DNA of 44,474 bases from CAZCVI01 sp964502145 (GCA_964502145.1 CAZCVI010000065.1:1-44474), one strand, 5' to 3'; shown: positions 25,121 through 33,679, numbered from the stretch's first letter. The notes: generated from the letters alone by a model not told the origin. A program made the numbers and translations.

Positions 25121-26440
25121 CTACCGCTGGGTTCCCCTCATTAACTGGGGGATCGGTTCCACCCCGACGTTCACTGGTATAATATCCAGGTAAACATTCA
25201 GGGCCGAATACGTTTCCTTGCCATCAATCGTGCCACTATAGCCTTGCGTCTCCTTTCCTTTCCTAAATTTCAACTGCACCCCGTTACCAATGGATGATTG
25301 ATTTTTATTTTCAAGTTTATCAAGCGTAAATCCAATACCAGCAGCCTCGGTTACGGAACAGTCAACCAACCCTGCGGTTATAATATCTTTAACTGCATCT
25401 TTGCCAAAGATGGCGGTCTGTAATGGCGAGGAATCATAATACTCTTTACCTTTCTCAATTAATTTTCGCCCCGCATGAATCTCAAAGCGGTTTGTGTCCA
25501 AATGATAAAGATCGCCCGCCTCCAGGTAATGGAGTACAATATTTTTGATAGGAACACCCCCACGTCGGGCAGTTGGGAGCACTTGGCTCACATCCACCAG
25601 CAGCACACCGGAACGTCCCACCACTTCCACGACATTTCTGTCGCCATAAAAGATAGCGGCAGTATCTTCATCAATACCAATTCCCAGGTCCACCCGTGGC
25701 AAAAAAAAGAGCGCAGCCAACACACGTCCCATACGCCCGCGCTTGATAAAATGTTGGTCCACCAAACCGGCGTTAAAAAATCCCAATCCCCGGGTCAAGC
25801 GAACCCCGCCTTTTTCCGGGCAAGGTGAATCACTATAAACCGCTTCACCCACCATGGCATCAATCGAATCACCCCCACAAATCATCGGATCACTCATGAT
25901 GGCAGCACCCGCACTGGTCCCGCCAATCACCCCACCACCACGATACACTTCCCGAATGGCAGCCAACAACGGAACATCCTGGCCATCTGGAGTCTTTAAT
26001 GTTCGTATATATCGTTCCTGGTCCCCACCCACAAAAAACACCGCGCTATAACCGCGCATCTCTTCAGCTAATTCTGGTTTGGAACCATTCCCTGCCCATA
26101 ACGATTCATCTGTGTCAGGAGTGATAGGATCATCTATTATCGCCAAAGGAAACACCTTGATACGTTCTGCCGCTACTCCATAACGACCAAAATCTTGGAT
26201 GTACGCCCTGCCACTCTCCACGGGCGTCACACTCGCGGCAGGGATAATAGCAATGCGAATCCGATCAACTCCTCCACCCAATTGGATGAAACGGTTATAA
26301 ACAGCCGCATTGTCCTCCTCCAATCCCCCACCAATTATCACCAGAGCACCACGCGGTACACCCTCCACTACCGGGAAAAGATGAATAAACAAAAGAGTAG
26401 AAAAGAGTAATATAAAAAGAATAAAACGTTGCCCATTCAT
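25121..26440 (-). CDS. Secreted cyanophycinase-like peptidase (S51 family)
   Basis: An exopeptidase of the cyanophycinase family, about 439 residues from the chosen start. It is expected to cleave beta-linked Asp-Arg polymers or other beta-aspartyl peptides. The nucleophile elbow is GGTSAGAAIMSDPMI, with FFVGGDQERY before it and VDQHFIKRGRMGRV and GIGIDEDTAAIF after it, all typical of the family. A signal peptide (FILFILLFSTLLFIHLFPVV) indicates export. The frame is open 18 codons further upstream, but GGAGG five bases before the ATG at 26440 fixes the start. No cyanophycin synthetase is in the window, so it may serve to scavenge external polymer. It heads a group with the GWxTD lipoprotein. 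Confidence 0.92.
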   Translation of the reverse strand: MNGQRFILFILLFSTLLFIHLFPVVEGVPRGALVIIGGGLEEDNAAVYNRFIQLGGGVDRIRIAIIPAASVTPVESGRAYIQDFGRYGVAAERIKVFPLAIIDDPITPDTDESLWAGNGSKPELAEEMRGYSAVFFVGGDQERYIRTLKTPDGQDVPLLAAIREVYRGGGVIGGTSAGAAIMSDPMICGGDSIDAMVGEAVYSDSPCPEKGGVRLTRGLGFFNAGLVDQHFIKRGRMGRVLAALFFLPRVDLGIGIDEDTAAIFYGDRNVVEVVGRSGVLLVDVSQVLPTARRGGVPIKNIVLHYLEAGDLYHLDTNRFEIHAGRKLIEKGKEYYDSSPLQTAIFGKDAVKDIITAGLVDCSVTEAAGIGFTLDKLENKNQSSIGNGVQLKFRKGKETQGYSGTIDGKETYSALNVYLDIIPVNVGVEPIPQLMRGTQR

Positions 26441-26793
26441 CTCTGCCTCCATCAGCCAAGAATACTTCTTAAAAAAGGTCCGTGGACCCCGCAAAACTGT
26501 TTATGAATATCAAGCATATGAACTCCTTTTATCGCAACGTTTTAATCGGGAACATATAATATTAATTACTATTAAATAATATTAAATAATATTAACCATT
26601 TATATTTACCATTTATTCCCTTTTTTTTCAACCCCTTTTTCATTTTGCTTTTCTTTATTTTTTAATTTTTTTATTTTTTTTCCGCGCATGCTCATCTCTT
26701 TTCAGTTTACTTTCTTTATTTGTGCCCCAAACACTTGACAATAAGTCGATTTAAAAATATATTATTCTTTTACTATATGAGGATTAAAAAAAT
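26441..26793. other. AT-rich divergent intergenic region
   Basis: About 350 bases between the divergent cyanophycinase and gatE genes. It holds short tandem ATTAAATAAT units (26571-26590 and degenerate flanks), long T-runs, and the gatE promoter at 26735-26763. No gene is supported. Confidence 0.6.
26735..26763 (+). promoter_or_regulatory. Promoter of the gatE-gatD operon
   Basis: A perfect TTGACA (26735-26740), a 17-base spacer and TATATT (26758-26763). The ATG at 26794 is preceded by GAGGA with a 10-base gap. Confidence 0.75.
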
Positions 26794-28797
26794 ATGACGA
26801 CACAATTTAACGCTGAACAAAATTACCAAAGCAGCCGCGAAAAAGTAGGCTATGTGGCTCGTAAAGATGCCAGCAACAACACGTACTCGACCCTGGGATT
26901 CAAATGTGGTCTCGAGGTTCACCAGCAATTAAAAACCGCCAGAAAGCTATTCTGCCGCTGTCCCGGTGGAATTTATCACCAACCCGGGGAGTTCAACGCC
27001 GAGGTAGTCCGCCACATGCGCCCCACCCTCAGTGAACTGGGCGAGTACGATGGAACCGCCTTAATGGAATTCAAAACCCGTAAAAACATTACGTACAGAC
27101 TCAATAACCGCACCGCCTGTACCTATGAAGTCGACGATACCCCCCCCTTCCCCTTGAACCGTGAAGGACTCGACATTGCCATCGAAATCGCACTATTACT
27201 GCAAACCAACGTGGTGGGCGAACTGCATATCACCCGCAAACAATACCTGGACGGCAGTATTCCCACCGGCTTCCAACGGACTGCTATCGTGGGCATAGAA
27301 GGGGAAATCCCCCTAAAAAACAAAACAGTGCATATCATTCAACTGAGCATTGAGGAAGATTCCTGTCGTGAAGTTTCCGATATCGGTCATGAACGTATCT
27401 ATCTGACCGACCGCCTGGGCATGCCCCTGATCGAAACCGTCACCTACCCGGATATGCTCACCCCAGACGAGGCCGCAGAAGCCGCTCACTACATCCGCTA
27501 CCTGACCCGTAGCACCGGCAGAGTGCGCACTGGCATCGGTGCCGCCCGCGAAGACGTCAATGTCAGTATCACTGGCGGCACCCGCGTTGAAATCAAAGGC
27601 GTCGCCCACATTAAATGGATTCCACAGCTCACCCATAACGAGGCCTTCAGACAAAACGCCCTCCTGCAAATCAAAGACATATTACAGCAACGGGTGACCA
27701 ATCCTGCCCAATGGGCCATCTCCCATGCTGAAATCTCCCCCGCCCTCTTCCCATCCCTGCTCTCCATGGGTGAGAAAAACGCTGAGAAAAACAAGGCCGT
27801 AAAATATCGCTGGATTGCCGTGAATCTCCCACAATTCAAAGGCATTCTCTCTTATTTTACCCAGCCCGGTCAATCTTTTGGCCATGAAATGAGCGATCGT
27901 TTGAAAGTTATCGCCTGTCTGGAAAAACCCAACATGATCCACGGCGAACCCTGGGGCATACTCCCCCACCTGGACCTTAAACCTGTCAAAGAACTACTCT
28001 TCGCCGGTGAAAACGATGCTCAGTTAATTTTCTGGGCGCCACAGGAAGATGTGGCCACCGCACTGGACACTATCACAGAACGGTGCCGCCTCGCTTTTGA
28101 AGGTGTGCCCAACGAGACCCGGAAATCAATGCCCGATGGCACCACCATTTTTGAACGCGTCCTGCCCGGCCCCAATCGCATGTACCCCGATACCGATTCC
28201 GCGCCCATCCCTATTAAAGAAACCCAAATCCGCGCCATCAGGGAAAAACTACCCACAAAAGTCTCTTCCTGCACCAAACAAATGGCCAAATGGAGTATCC
28301 CGGACGATACCTACTCCTTTATTCTGAAACGAAACCTCTTCCCACTGCTTAAAAAAATTATCGTGGAATTAAACCAGCCTCCCCGCTTTACCGGTACCCT
28401 GATCGGCCACCAATTAAAACATATTGAAGGAAAAATTACCCCCGCTTCTCCTTTCGATTACAATCACCTTTTTGACCTCTTCGATTTTGTCCTGCGCAAA
28501 AAACTGCGCCGGGATATCCTCGTAAAGATGCTACCCGTGGTGTACCAGTATCCCAATATGGATTTGGAATCCGTGCTCACCACCATCAACTACAACCCCG
28601 CCACCGAAGAAGAGATACTCGCTCATATTCCCATCCTAAAAGAGAAGTTCCTTGAAATATCTAAATTAAAACAGGACGCTGCAATGCGTTTGTGGATCAT
28701 GGGACAATTGAAGCCGCTAGCCCTGGGCAATATAGAGTTAAAAGAACTGACGTTGAAAATCGCGGCCAATTGCGGCAACGGAGACCATCATGAGTGA
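26794..28797 (+). CDS. gatE: Glutamyl-tRNA(Gln) amidotransferase subunit E
   Basis: A 667-residue kinase/transamidase subunit of GatDE, which converts Glu-tRNA(Gln) to Gln-tRNA(Gln) using ammonia from GatD. The GatB/GatE opening GFKCGLEVHQQLKTARKLFCRC (about 35-56, shown here shortened to GLEVHQQL, 39-46, and Cys54/Cys56) is present. The conserved DDTPPFPLN (114-122), RTGIGAAREDVNVSI (245-259) and TRVEIKGV (263-270) blocks follow. Length and the GLEVHQQL form fit GatE rather than the shorter GatB (about 480). The extra length matches the AspRS-like insert and the YqeY-like tail of GatE. It overlaps gatD by 8 bases. GatDE is regarded as an archaeal enzyme, so its presence beside bacterial genes suggests lateral transfer. 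Confidence 0.95.
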   Translation: MTTQFNAEQNYQSSREKVGYVARKDASNNTYSTLGFKCGLEVHQQLKTARKLFCRCPGGIYHQPGEFNAEVVRHMRPTLSELGEYDGTALMEFKTRKNITYRLNNRTACTYEVDDTPPFPLNREGLDIAIEIALLLQTNVVGELHITRKQYLDGSIPTGFQRTAIVGIEGEIPLKNKTVHIIQLSIEEDSCREVSDIGHERIYLTDRLGMPLIETVTYPDMLTPDEAAEAAHYIRYLTRSTGRVRTGIGAAREDVNVSITGGTRVEIKGVAHIKWIPQLTHNEAFRQNALLQIKDILQQRVTNPAQWAISHAEISPALFPSLLSMGEKNAEKNKAVKYRWIAVNLPQFKGILSYFTQPGQSFGHEMSDRLKVIACLEKPNMIHGEPWGILPHLDLKPVKELLFAGENDAQLIFWAPQEDVATALDTITERCRLAFEGVPNETRKSMPDGTTIFERVLPGPNRMYPDTDSAPIPIKETQIRAIREKLPTKVSSCTKQMAKWSIPDDTYSFILKRNLFPLLKKIIVELNQPPRFTGTLIGHQLKHIEGKITPASPFDYNHLFDLFDFVLRKKLRRDILVKMLPVVYQYPNMDLESVLTTINYNPATEEEILAHIPILKEKFLEISKLKQDAAMRLWIMGQLKPLALGNIELKELTLKIAANCGNGDHHE

Positions 28798-30172
28798 TAT
28801 GTTTAAAGGTTACAAGGGCAAAGCCCTCGATGTACTAAAAAAATTTAAAATCCGTGTGTGGAGCGAAACCGCGGTCAACACCACCCGTGGTGAATTTAAA
28901 GGCATCATTCTGCCCCGCTCTGAAAGCGATGATACCGAACATCTCGTATTAAAACTGTCTACCGGTTACAATATCGGCGTGGCGGTCGACACCATTATAG
29001 ATATGAAAGAATACGGCTACAAAGAAGCCAATTATAAAATCCCCGAAAAAGAATTCCCCATCACCCCCAATAAAGCCAATATCAAACTCTTAGGAACCGG
29101 TGGCACCATCGCTTCCCGGCTCGATTACCGCACTGGTGCCGTGATTCCCGCCTTTTCTCCCGGCGAACTCTACGGCGCAGTCCCGGAACTGGCAGATATC
29201 TGCAACCTCACCACGGAAAAACTCTTCGCCGTGTTCAGCGAAAACATGGGACCGGAACAATATATCACCCTGGCTAAATCCATCGGCCAGGAAATAAAAA
29301 ATGGTGTGGATGGCATTGTCATCGGTCACGGGACTGACACCATGCATCACACTGCCGCCGCTCTCTCCTTTATGGTGCAAAACCCTCCGATTCCTATTAT
29401 CATGGTTGGTTCACAACGTTCTTCTGATCGGCCCTCTTCCGATGCTGCCCTTAACTTGATCCACTCCACCACTGCCGCCTCTAAATGCGATATCGCCGAA
29501 GTCATGGTCTGCATGTTCGGTCCTACCTCCGATGAATACGCCCTTTTGCACCGCGGCACCCGCGTCAGAAAAATGCATTCCTCCTACCGCTCCACCTTCC
29601 GCACTATTGGCGATATCCCTCTGGCTACGGTGAAAAGAGATAAAATCACCTACCTCAAAACAGACTATAACCCCCGCCGCAAAGATAAGAACGTCTCCAT
29701 TTTGCCCTATTACGAGGAACGGGTCGCTATTCTCTACTACTATCCCAACATGCATCCAGATATGATTGACGCCCTCATTGACAAGGGTTATAAAGGTATT
29801 ATCATCGCTGGCACCGGACTGGGACACGTGAACAAGCCCTTGTACCCCGCAATCGAACGTGCCACCAAGGCAGGCATTGCCATTTATATGACCGTGCAAA
29901 CCCTCTGGGGTTTCGTGAACATGTTTGTTTATGAAACAGGACGCGACATGATGGGTAAAGGGGTCATCCCGGCGGATAACTTGCTCCCGGAAGTCGCATA
30001 TATCAAACTATGCTGGGCGCTCGGCCAAACCTCCGATCTGGAGAAAGTCAAGGAGATCATGCTTACCCCCATCTGCGGTGATATCACGCCCGGTGAACCT
30101 TACAACGGCTACCTCATCTACCAAGGTGGCATTCCTGAAGTGGAAGAATTCATCAAGAAGTTTCATAAATAA
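28790..30172 (+). CDS. gatD: Glutamyl-tRNA(Gln) amidotransferase subunit D
   Basis: A 460-residue asparaginase-like glutaminase subunit that releases ammonia for GatE. An N-terminal small beta-barrel (about 1-90) precedes the asparaginase domain. The catalytic threonine motifs are LGTGGTIAS (101-109, Thr106 or Thr103 region) and GHGTDTMHHTAAAL (Thr182-Asp183), followed by VGSQRSSDRPSSDA. Length matches archaeal GatD and is longer than type I asparaginases (about 330). The ATG lies inside the end of gatE, with GGAG seven bases before it; the two are translationally coupled. No gatA, gatB or gatC occurs in the window, and whether the genome also has GatCAB cannot be seen here. Confidence 0.95.
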   Translation: MSDMFKGYKGKALDVLKKFKIRVWSETAVNTTRGEFKGIILPRSESDDTEHLVLKLSTGYNIGVAVDTIIDMKEYGYKEANYKIPEKEFPITPNKANIKLLGTGGTIASRLDYRTGAVIPAFSPGELYGAVPELADICNLTTEKLFAVFSENMGPEQYITLAKSIGQEIKNGVDGIVIGHGTDTMHHTAAALSFMVQNPPIPIIMVGSQRSSDRPSSDAALNLIHSTTAASKCDIAEVMVCMFGPTSDEYALLHRGTRVRKMHSSYRSTFRTIGDIPLATVKRDKITYLKTDYNPRRKDKNVSILPYYEERVAILYYYPNMHPDMIDALIDKGYKGIIIAGTGLGHVNKPLYPAIERATKAGIAIYMTVQTLWGFVNMFVYETGRDMMGKGVIPADNLLPEVAYIKLCWALGQTSDLEKVKEIMLTPICGDITPGEPYNGYLIYQGGIPEVEEFIKKFHK

Positions 30173-30219
30173 TCCCCCACACACATACACAGACATATAT
30201 AGACATACATTAGAGTGGA

Positions 30220-30245
30220 CGGCCCGCTTTATTTAAGGCGGGCCG
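30220..30245 (+). repeat. GC-rich hairpin downstream of gatD
   Basis: CGGCCCGC pairs with GCGGGCCG and the stem extends by three weaker pairs. No T-run follows, so it is not a standard terminator, although it may stabilise the gatED mRNA end. Confidence 0.5.
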
Positions 30246-30284
30246 ACCAAGCTATAAAGTCAACACGATGTATGCCTCCAGCGG

Positions 30285-30312
30285 CCAGAAACCTTTTATA
30301 AAAGGTTTCTGG
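30285..30312. repeat. Perfect 28-base palindrome downstream of gatD
   Basis: CCAGAAACCTTTTA is followed by its exact reverse complement TAAAAGGTTTCTGG. It could fold as a hairpin in either transcript or be a binding site for a dimeric protein. The sequence downstream is T-rich after a 13-base gap. Confidence 0.6.
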
Positions 30313-30407
30313 ACTTCCAAAATTTTTATCTTCCATGACATCCCTCCCTCGATTTTTGTCATTCCTTTTTTATTTTTGACTATTAAAAATTTTTTTTCAT
30401 TTTTCCC

Positions 30408-30436
30408 TTGCATTTCGATTCCATTTTTGGTATAAT
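30408..30436 (+). promoter_or_regulatory. Promoter of a candidate small RNA
   Basis: TTGCAT (30408-30413), a 17-base spacer and TATAAT (30431-30436), preceded by TGG to give the extended -10 TGGTATAAT. Transcription would begin near 30443. Confidence 0.6.
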
Positions 30437-30442
30437 ATAACT

Positions 30443-30542
30443 TCAAGAGTTAAGAATAAGACCTCTTAATTTATGAATTATTTTTATATCTCTCCCCCCA
30501 GCAGGCCGGAAATGCCCCCCCATTTTCGGCCTGCATTTTTTT
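30443..30542 (+). ncRNA. Candidate small RNA (about 100 nt)
   Basis: The segment is bounded by a strong promoter and a strong intrinsic terminator about 60 bases apart, with no credible gene between. The 5' part can form a small TTAAG/CTTAA stem; the middle is a U-rich single strand followed by CCCCCC, and the 3' part is the terminator. A 30-codon ORF from the ATG at 30473 runs through the terminator and has no ribosome binding site, so I favour a non-coding RNA. Confidence 0.4.
30501..30542 (+). terminator. Rho-independent terminator
   Basis: GCAGGCCGGAAAT pairs with ATTTTCGGCCTGC with one mismatch around a C-rich loop, and seven Ts follow (30536-30542). It lies in the gap downstream of gatD and ends the candidate small RNA. 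Confidence 0.85.
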
Positions 30543-30572
30543 ACCCATTTTTACCCACCCATTGATCCCCTG

Positions 30573-30629
30573 GTACCCCAATTGGCAGATAATACTCTTT
30601 AAGGATTGCGTCCCCTATTTCACATCTTT
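30573..30629 (-). pseudogene. Relic of the 3' end of a DegT-family aminotransferase gene
   Basis: Read on the minus strand, this 57-base stretch aligns without gaps to the end of the intact DegT-type gene (33812-35020): KDVK-stop-GTQSLKSIICQLGYQ against KDVKYVAETLKSIIFQLGLG. I count 44 of 57 identical bases by eye. An in-frame stop and missing 5' sequence show that it is not functional. Confidence 0.55.
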
Positions 30630-30665
30630 CCAAGCAAGTTACCCACTGAATGCATTAGTAATAAT

Positions 30666-30704
30666 GGGAATTAGGGGAGTTATGGGATTTATGGGAGGAA
30701 TGGG
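30666..30704 (+). other. Potential G-quadruplex
   Basis: Five G-runs of three or four bases (30666, 30674, 30684, 30693, 30702) are separated by loops of five or six bases. The surrounding DNA is AT-rich, so the cluster stands out. An 83-residue ORF crosses it but has no ribosome binding site and is not called. Confidence 0.4.
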
Positions 30705-30880
30705 ATTTTTTACGTTTATAGTTGCATCCAAGAAAATCGGTAAAAAATTACATCCAGGTGGACAAATGTGGACAAAAAAAAACTTTTGTTTTGGGTTCAT
30801 ATTATTTATATAGTCCACTCTATCGGCGTCGTCCACGTTTTTTCAAGAATTGGATAGCGGTTTTAGGTCATCCACCACTA

Positions 30881-30909
30881 TTGACATTAACTCAATTTTT
30901 TTTTAGAAT
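30881..30909 (+). promoter_or_regulatory. Promoter of the zinc metallopeptidase gene
   Basis: TTGACA (30881-30886), a 17-base spacer and TAGAAT (30904-30909). The start codon at 30977 has AAGGAG upstream. Confidence 0.65.
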
Positions 30910-30976
30910 CCTCTTATAAATAAAAAGATTGTTCTATCCGTTTTGAAATGAAGAAACGGATAAAAAGGAGTCAAAC

Positions 30977-31822
30977 ATGCGTTGGCAAGGTAGAAGACAA
31001 AGTTCAAATGTTGAAGACAGACGTGGCATATCGTCCAAAGGAATGATTGGTGGGGGTATCGGTACAATCGTAATCGCGCTCATAATTTATTTTATGGGTG
31101 GTAACCCTGAGCAGCTAAAAAATTTAATTCAAGAACCGCAGAAATCTAATCAATCGACGTATCAAGGTACCCCGGAAGAAAATAAGCTCAAAGATTTTGC
31201 CTCGGTTGTTCTCGCTGATACCGAAGATGTTTGGACCCAGCTTTTTAGCCAAATGGGCAAAACGTATCAACCTGCAAAGTTAGTCATATTTACCAACCAG
31301 GTGGAATCTGGTTGTGGTATAGCCGCGGCTGGTAGCGGGCCGTTTTATTGTCCCGCAGACGCCAGGGTTTATATTGATTTATCCTTTTGCGATGAATTAA
31401 AAAATCGTTTCAACGCTCCCGGTGATTTTGCATTGGCTTATGTGATTGCGCACGAGGTCGGGCATCATGTGCAAAACCTTCTGGGCACATCCGCTAAAGT
31501 TTCAGCGCTACAGGGAGAACTCAGCGAGAAAGATTATAACAAATATTCCGTAAGATTGGAACTGCAAGCGGATTTTTATGCCGGGGTATGGGCGCATCAT
31601 GATCAAAAACTGCACGATATTCTTGAGGAAGGAGATATCGAGGAAGCGTTAAATGCCGCCAGTGCAGTTGGTGATGATCGTATACAAAAAAGCGCCCAGG
31701 GTTATATTGTACCCGATTCATTTACCCATGGCACTTCCGAACAGAGAACACGCTGGTTTAGAAAAGGATTTGAATCGGGCGATATCAAACAGGGAGACAC
31801 GTTCAGCGATGCCAATTTTTGA
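30977..31822 (+). CDS. Neutral zinc metallopeptidase, YpfJ family
   Basis: A 281-residue membrane-anchored putative metallopeptidase. The start MRWQGRRQSSNVEDRRG is the characteristic N-terminus of the YpfJ/KPN_02809 family, followed by one membrane segment (25-40). The zinc site is His159-Glu160-x2-His163 in AHEVGHHVQNLLG, with a likely third ligand in the later LELQADFYAGVWAHH segment. The family segment SGCGIAAAGSGPFYCPAD (111-128) is intact. AAGGAG sits seven bases before the ATG, and a clear promoter is upstream. Substrate unknown. The gene is monocistronic, facing the convergent AAA ATPase gene. Confidence 0.95.
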   Translation: MRWQGRRQSSNVEDRRGISSKGMIGGGIGTIVIALIIYFMGGNPEQLKNLIQEPQKSNQSTYQGTPEENKLKDFASVVLADTEDVWTQLFSQMGKTYQPAKLVIFTNQVESGCGIAAAGSGPFYCPADARVYIDLSFCDELKNRFNAPGDFALAYVIAHEVGHHVQNLLGTSAKVSALQGELSEKDYNKYSVRLELQADFYAGVWAHHDQKLHDILEEGDIEEALNAASAVGDDRIQKSAQGYIVPDSFTHGTSEQRTRWFRKGFESGDIKQGDTFSDANF

Positions 31823-31894
31823 AAGTAACTGTACGGGTTCATCTTCCATTTTAAGTTTATAATTTTTCGTTTTTACTTTTTAATTAATCTGTAT

Positions 31895-33673
31895 TTAATC
31901 TTTATTATCAGTATCTGCCATCTTGTCCAGCCACCGTTCGTCTTCACTGCACGCGATGCCGTTTTCCCGGCAAAATTCTTCCGCTTCCCCCGTGAACCCG
32001 CTTAGAGAGAATATAAATCCAATGGCACGTTCCAGTTTTTCAATCTTTTTGATTTCGTTGAATTTAAGCAGAAAAGTTGCCGCTTCTTCCTGGGAAAACT
32101 TTTTTACATCTCGGTTTTTGACTTCACCGATGATCGAATAATCTTTTGCAGACGCCGCGCGGGCGAAGATATCGGCATTAAAATTTTTCCCATAAACCGG
32201 TGCATAATTATACCGCCACACAGTCGAATACTCGCAAAAATTAAAATCAACGGGTAAGTAATGGGTGATGGATTTGAGGAACTCATTGTTTTCACTGGCG
32301 TGATAGCGGAGTTGATCGTACAGGGAATACTCCGCATAGTAGCCTTTTTGGTAGTTATATTTACCCAACAAGTGGTTGTATTGGATTCTGAGTTTCTGAA
32401 GTTGCTCATCGTATTCTTTTCCGATGTTTTTGATATCGAATTCACGGATTTCTTCTTCGTAAACACTACGAAACACTTTATCGAAGATATTGTCCCTGAC
32501 ACCACGATAGCGGAAATTTGAAACCCCTTGCTCGACGATATCCGATTTAACCAGGGCTTTTAGTTTTTTTTCCAGATCCGTATCGGACATATCCAGTTTT
32601 AAATCGTCCATTAATTCTTGGCGGGTCACTTCGTGGTCCCTGTGTTTACAGAGATATAAGACAATATTCTTCCCATTGCGGTCGTTGAGACGGGGTAATG
32701 CACTGGCGATGTATTCCATCCAAGTAAATTTAATTTCCCCACGATCATCCATGGTTTCAAATTCCAGGGTTTTAGTCAGTCCGTCTAGGGTAGTGAGGTC
32801 TTTCTCCTCGTAATCGGAGCGTATGATAGAACTGATATAAAATGGGCTGCCCTCAGCGATTTGGGCAATCAAATAAACCGTTTCTTCAGTCACCGGGACA
32901 TCGAAAAATTGCGAATATTTATACACCATTTCAATGGCCTCGTCTTCCGGCATATTGACAAAGGATTTGTGCTTGAAACGGGAAGGCAGCATCTCCATCA
33001 ATAAATTTTTGAGCCAGCCGACCCAGCTACCAGTGACCAGAAGCGGGGCGATTTTACTTTCCGCGGTGCTTAAATAGCCGCCAGCCAGGGTATCTGCCAG
33101 ATTTTTTTTTTCTTTGTCCCAATATATCTTGTCATTGATAAACTGGAATTCATCGATCATTTGCACAATCACTTCTTTTTGTCTGAAAGCAATCGTCTGC
33201 GGGGCTTCCCGTACAATTTCCCAGAGGGTATCGATTTTCTCATGCGCCACTGCGTGGGACACACTTTCAATAATCCCACAGAGATAATCAAGCCCCTCTA
33301 TTTTCGCAATTTCGACTACTTTCGCAAAATCGCTTTTATCTTCCGGTTTCAGGTATTCCGGTTTTCGGGATTTAAACGCAATGTACTGGTAAACAAAGGT
33401 GAGAAAAAAACTCTGGCAAAAATCCAAGACCCAAACTTTTGTCTCTTTGATTTCAAAGTAAAATGGGATAACGCCATCATTCTTAAAAAAAGTAATATTG
33501 TAGAGGCGTTCCAAAAGCGCTGTTTTACCCATTTTACGCCGGGCCAAGAGGGCTGTGCTCTTGGATTTTTCTTGTTTGATGTTGTCGATCCACTTAAGGA
33601 AATAAGCCAGTTCCTTTTTCCGTCCGACAAATAACTCGGGTTTACCGATTCGTTCATTTGCTGCGTATTCCAT
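31895..33673 (-). CDS. AAA-family ATPase with C-terminal nuclease-like domain
   Basis: A 592-residue ATPase of the archaeal-ATPase-like STAND/AAA group. Walker A reads ARRKMGKTALL (44-54), where the first Gly of GxxxxGKT is Ala as in many members. Walker B is VQMIDEFQFIND. A winged-helix region (DHEVTRQELMDDLKLD) follows, and the C-terminus has a PD-(D/E)XK-like set: Asp in FNADIFARA and Glu-x-Lys in IIGEVKNRD, as in DUF234-type nucleases. The function of these ATPase-nuclease fusions is unsettled; defence or mobile-element roles are often proposed. The gene has TTGATA-17-TATATA ending six bases before the ATG and no Shine-Dalgarno site, a leaderless layout. Confidence 0.85.
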   Translation of the reverse strand: MEYAANERIGKPELFVGRKKELAYFLKWIDNIKQEKSKSTALLARRKMGKTALLERLYNITFFKNDGVIPFYFEIKETKVWVLDFCQSFFLTFVYQYIAFKSRKPEYLKPEDKSDFAKVVEIAKIEGLDYLCGIIESVSHAVAHEKIDTLWEIVREAPQTIAFRQKEVIVQMIDEFQFINDKIYWDKEKKNLADTLAGGYLSTAESKIAPLLVTGSWVGWLKNLLMEMLPSRFKHKSFVNMPEDEAIEMVYKYSQFFDVPVTEETVYLIAQIAEGSPFYISSIIRSDYEEKDLTTLDGLTKTLEFETMDDRGEIKFTWMEYIASALPRLNDRNGKNIVLYLCKHRDHEVTRQELMDDLKLDMSDTDLEKKLKALVKSDIVEQGVSNFRYRGVRDNIFDKVFRSVYEEEIREFDIKNIGKEYDEQLQKLRIQYNHLLGKYNYQKGYYAEYSLYDQLRYHASENNEFLKSITHYLPVDFNFCEYSTVWRYNYAPVYGKNFNADIFARAASAKDYSIIGEVKNRDVKKFSQEEAATFLLKFNEIKKIEKLERAIGFIFSLSGFTGEAEEFCRENGIACSEDERWLDKMADTDNKD

Positions 33674-33679
33674 ACCTTA

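Noticed and set aside
28790..30172. Reading gatD as a plain type I L-asparaginase
   Set aside because: The extra N-terminal beta-barrel, the length of 460 residues and the overlap with gatE identify GatD.
30562..30813. 83-codon ORF in the gap before the metallopeptidase gene
   Set aside because: It runs through the aminotransferase relic and the G-run cluster, has no ribosome binding site, and its Gly-Met pattern reflects the G-rich DNA.
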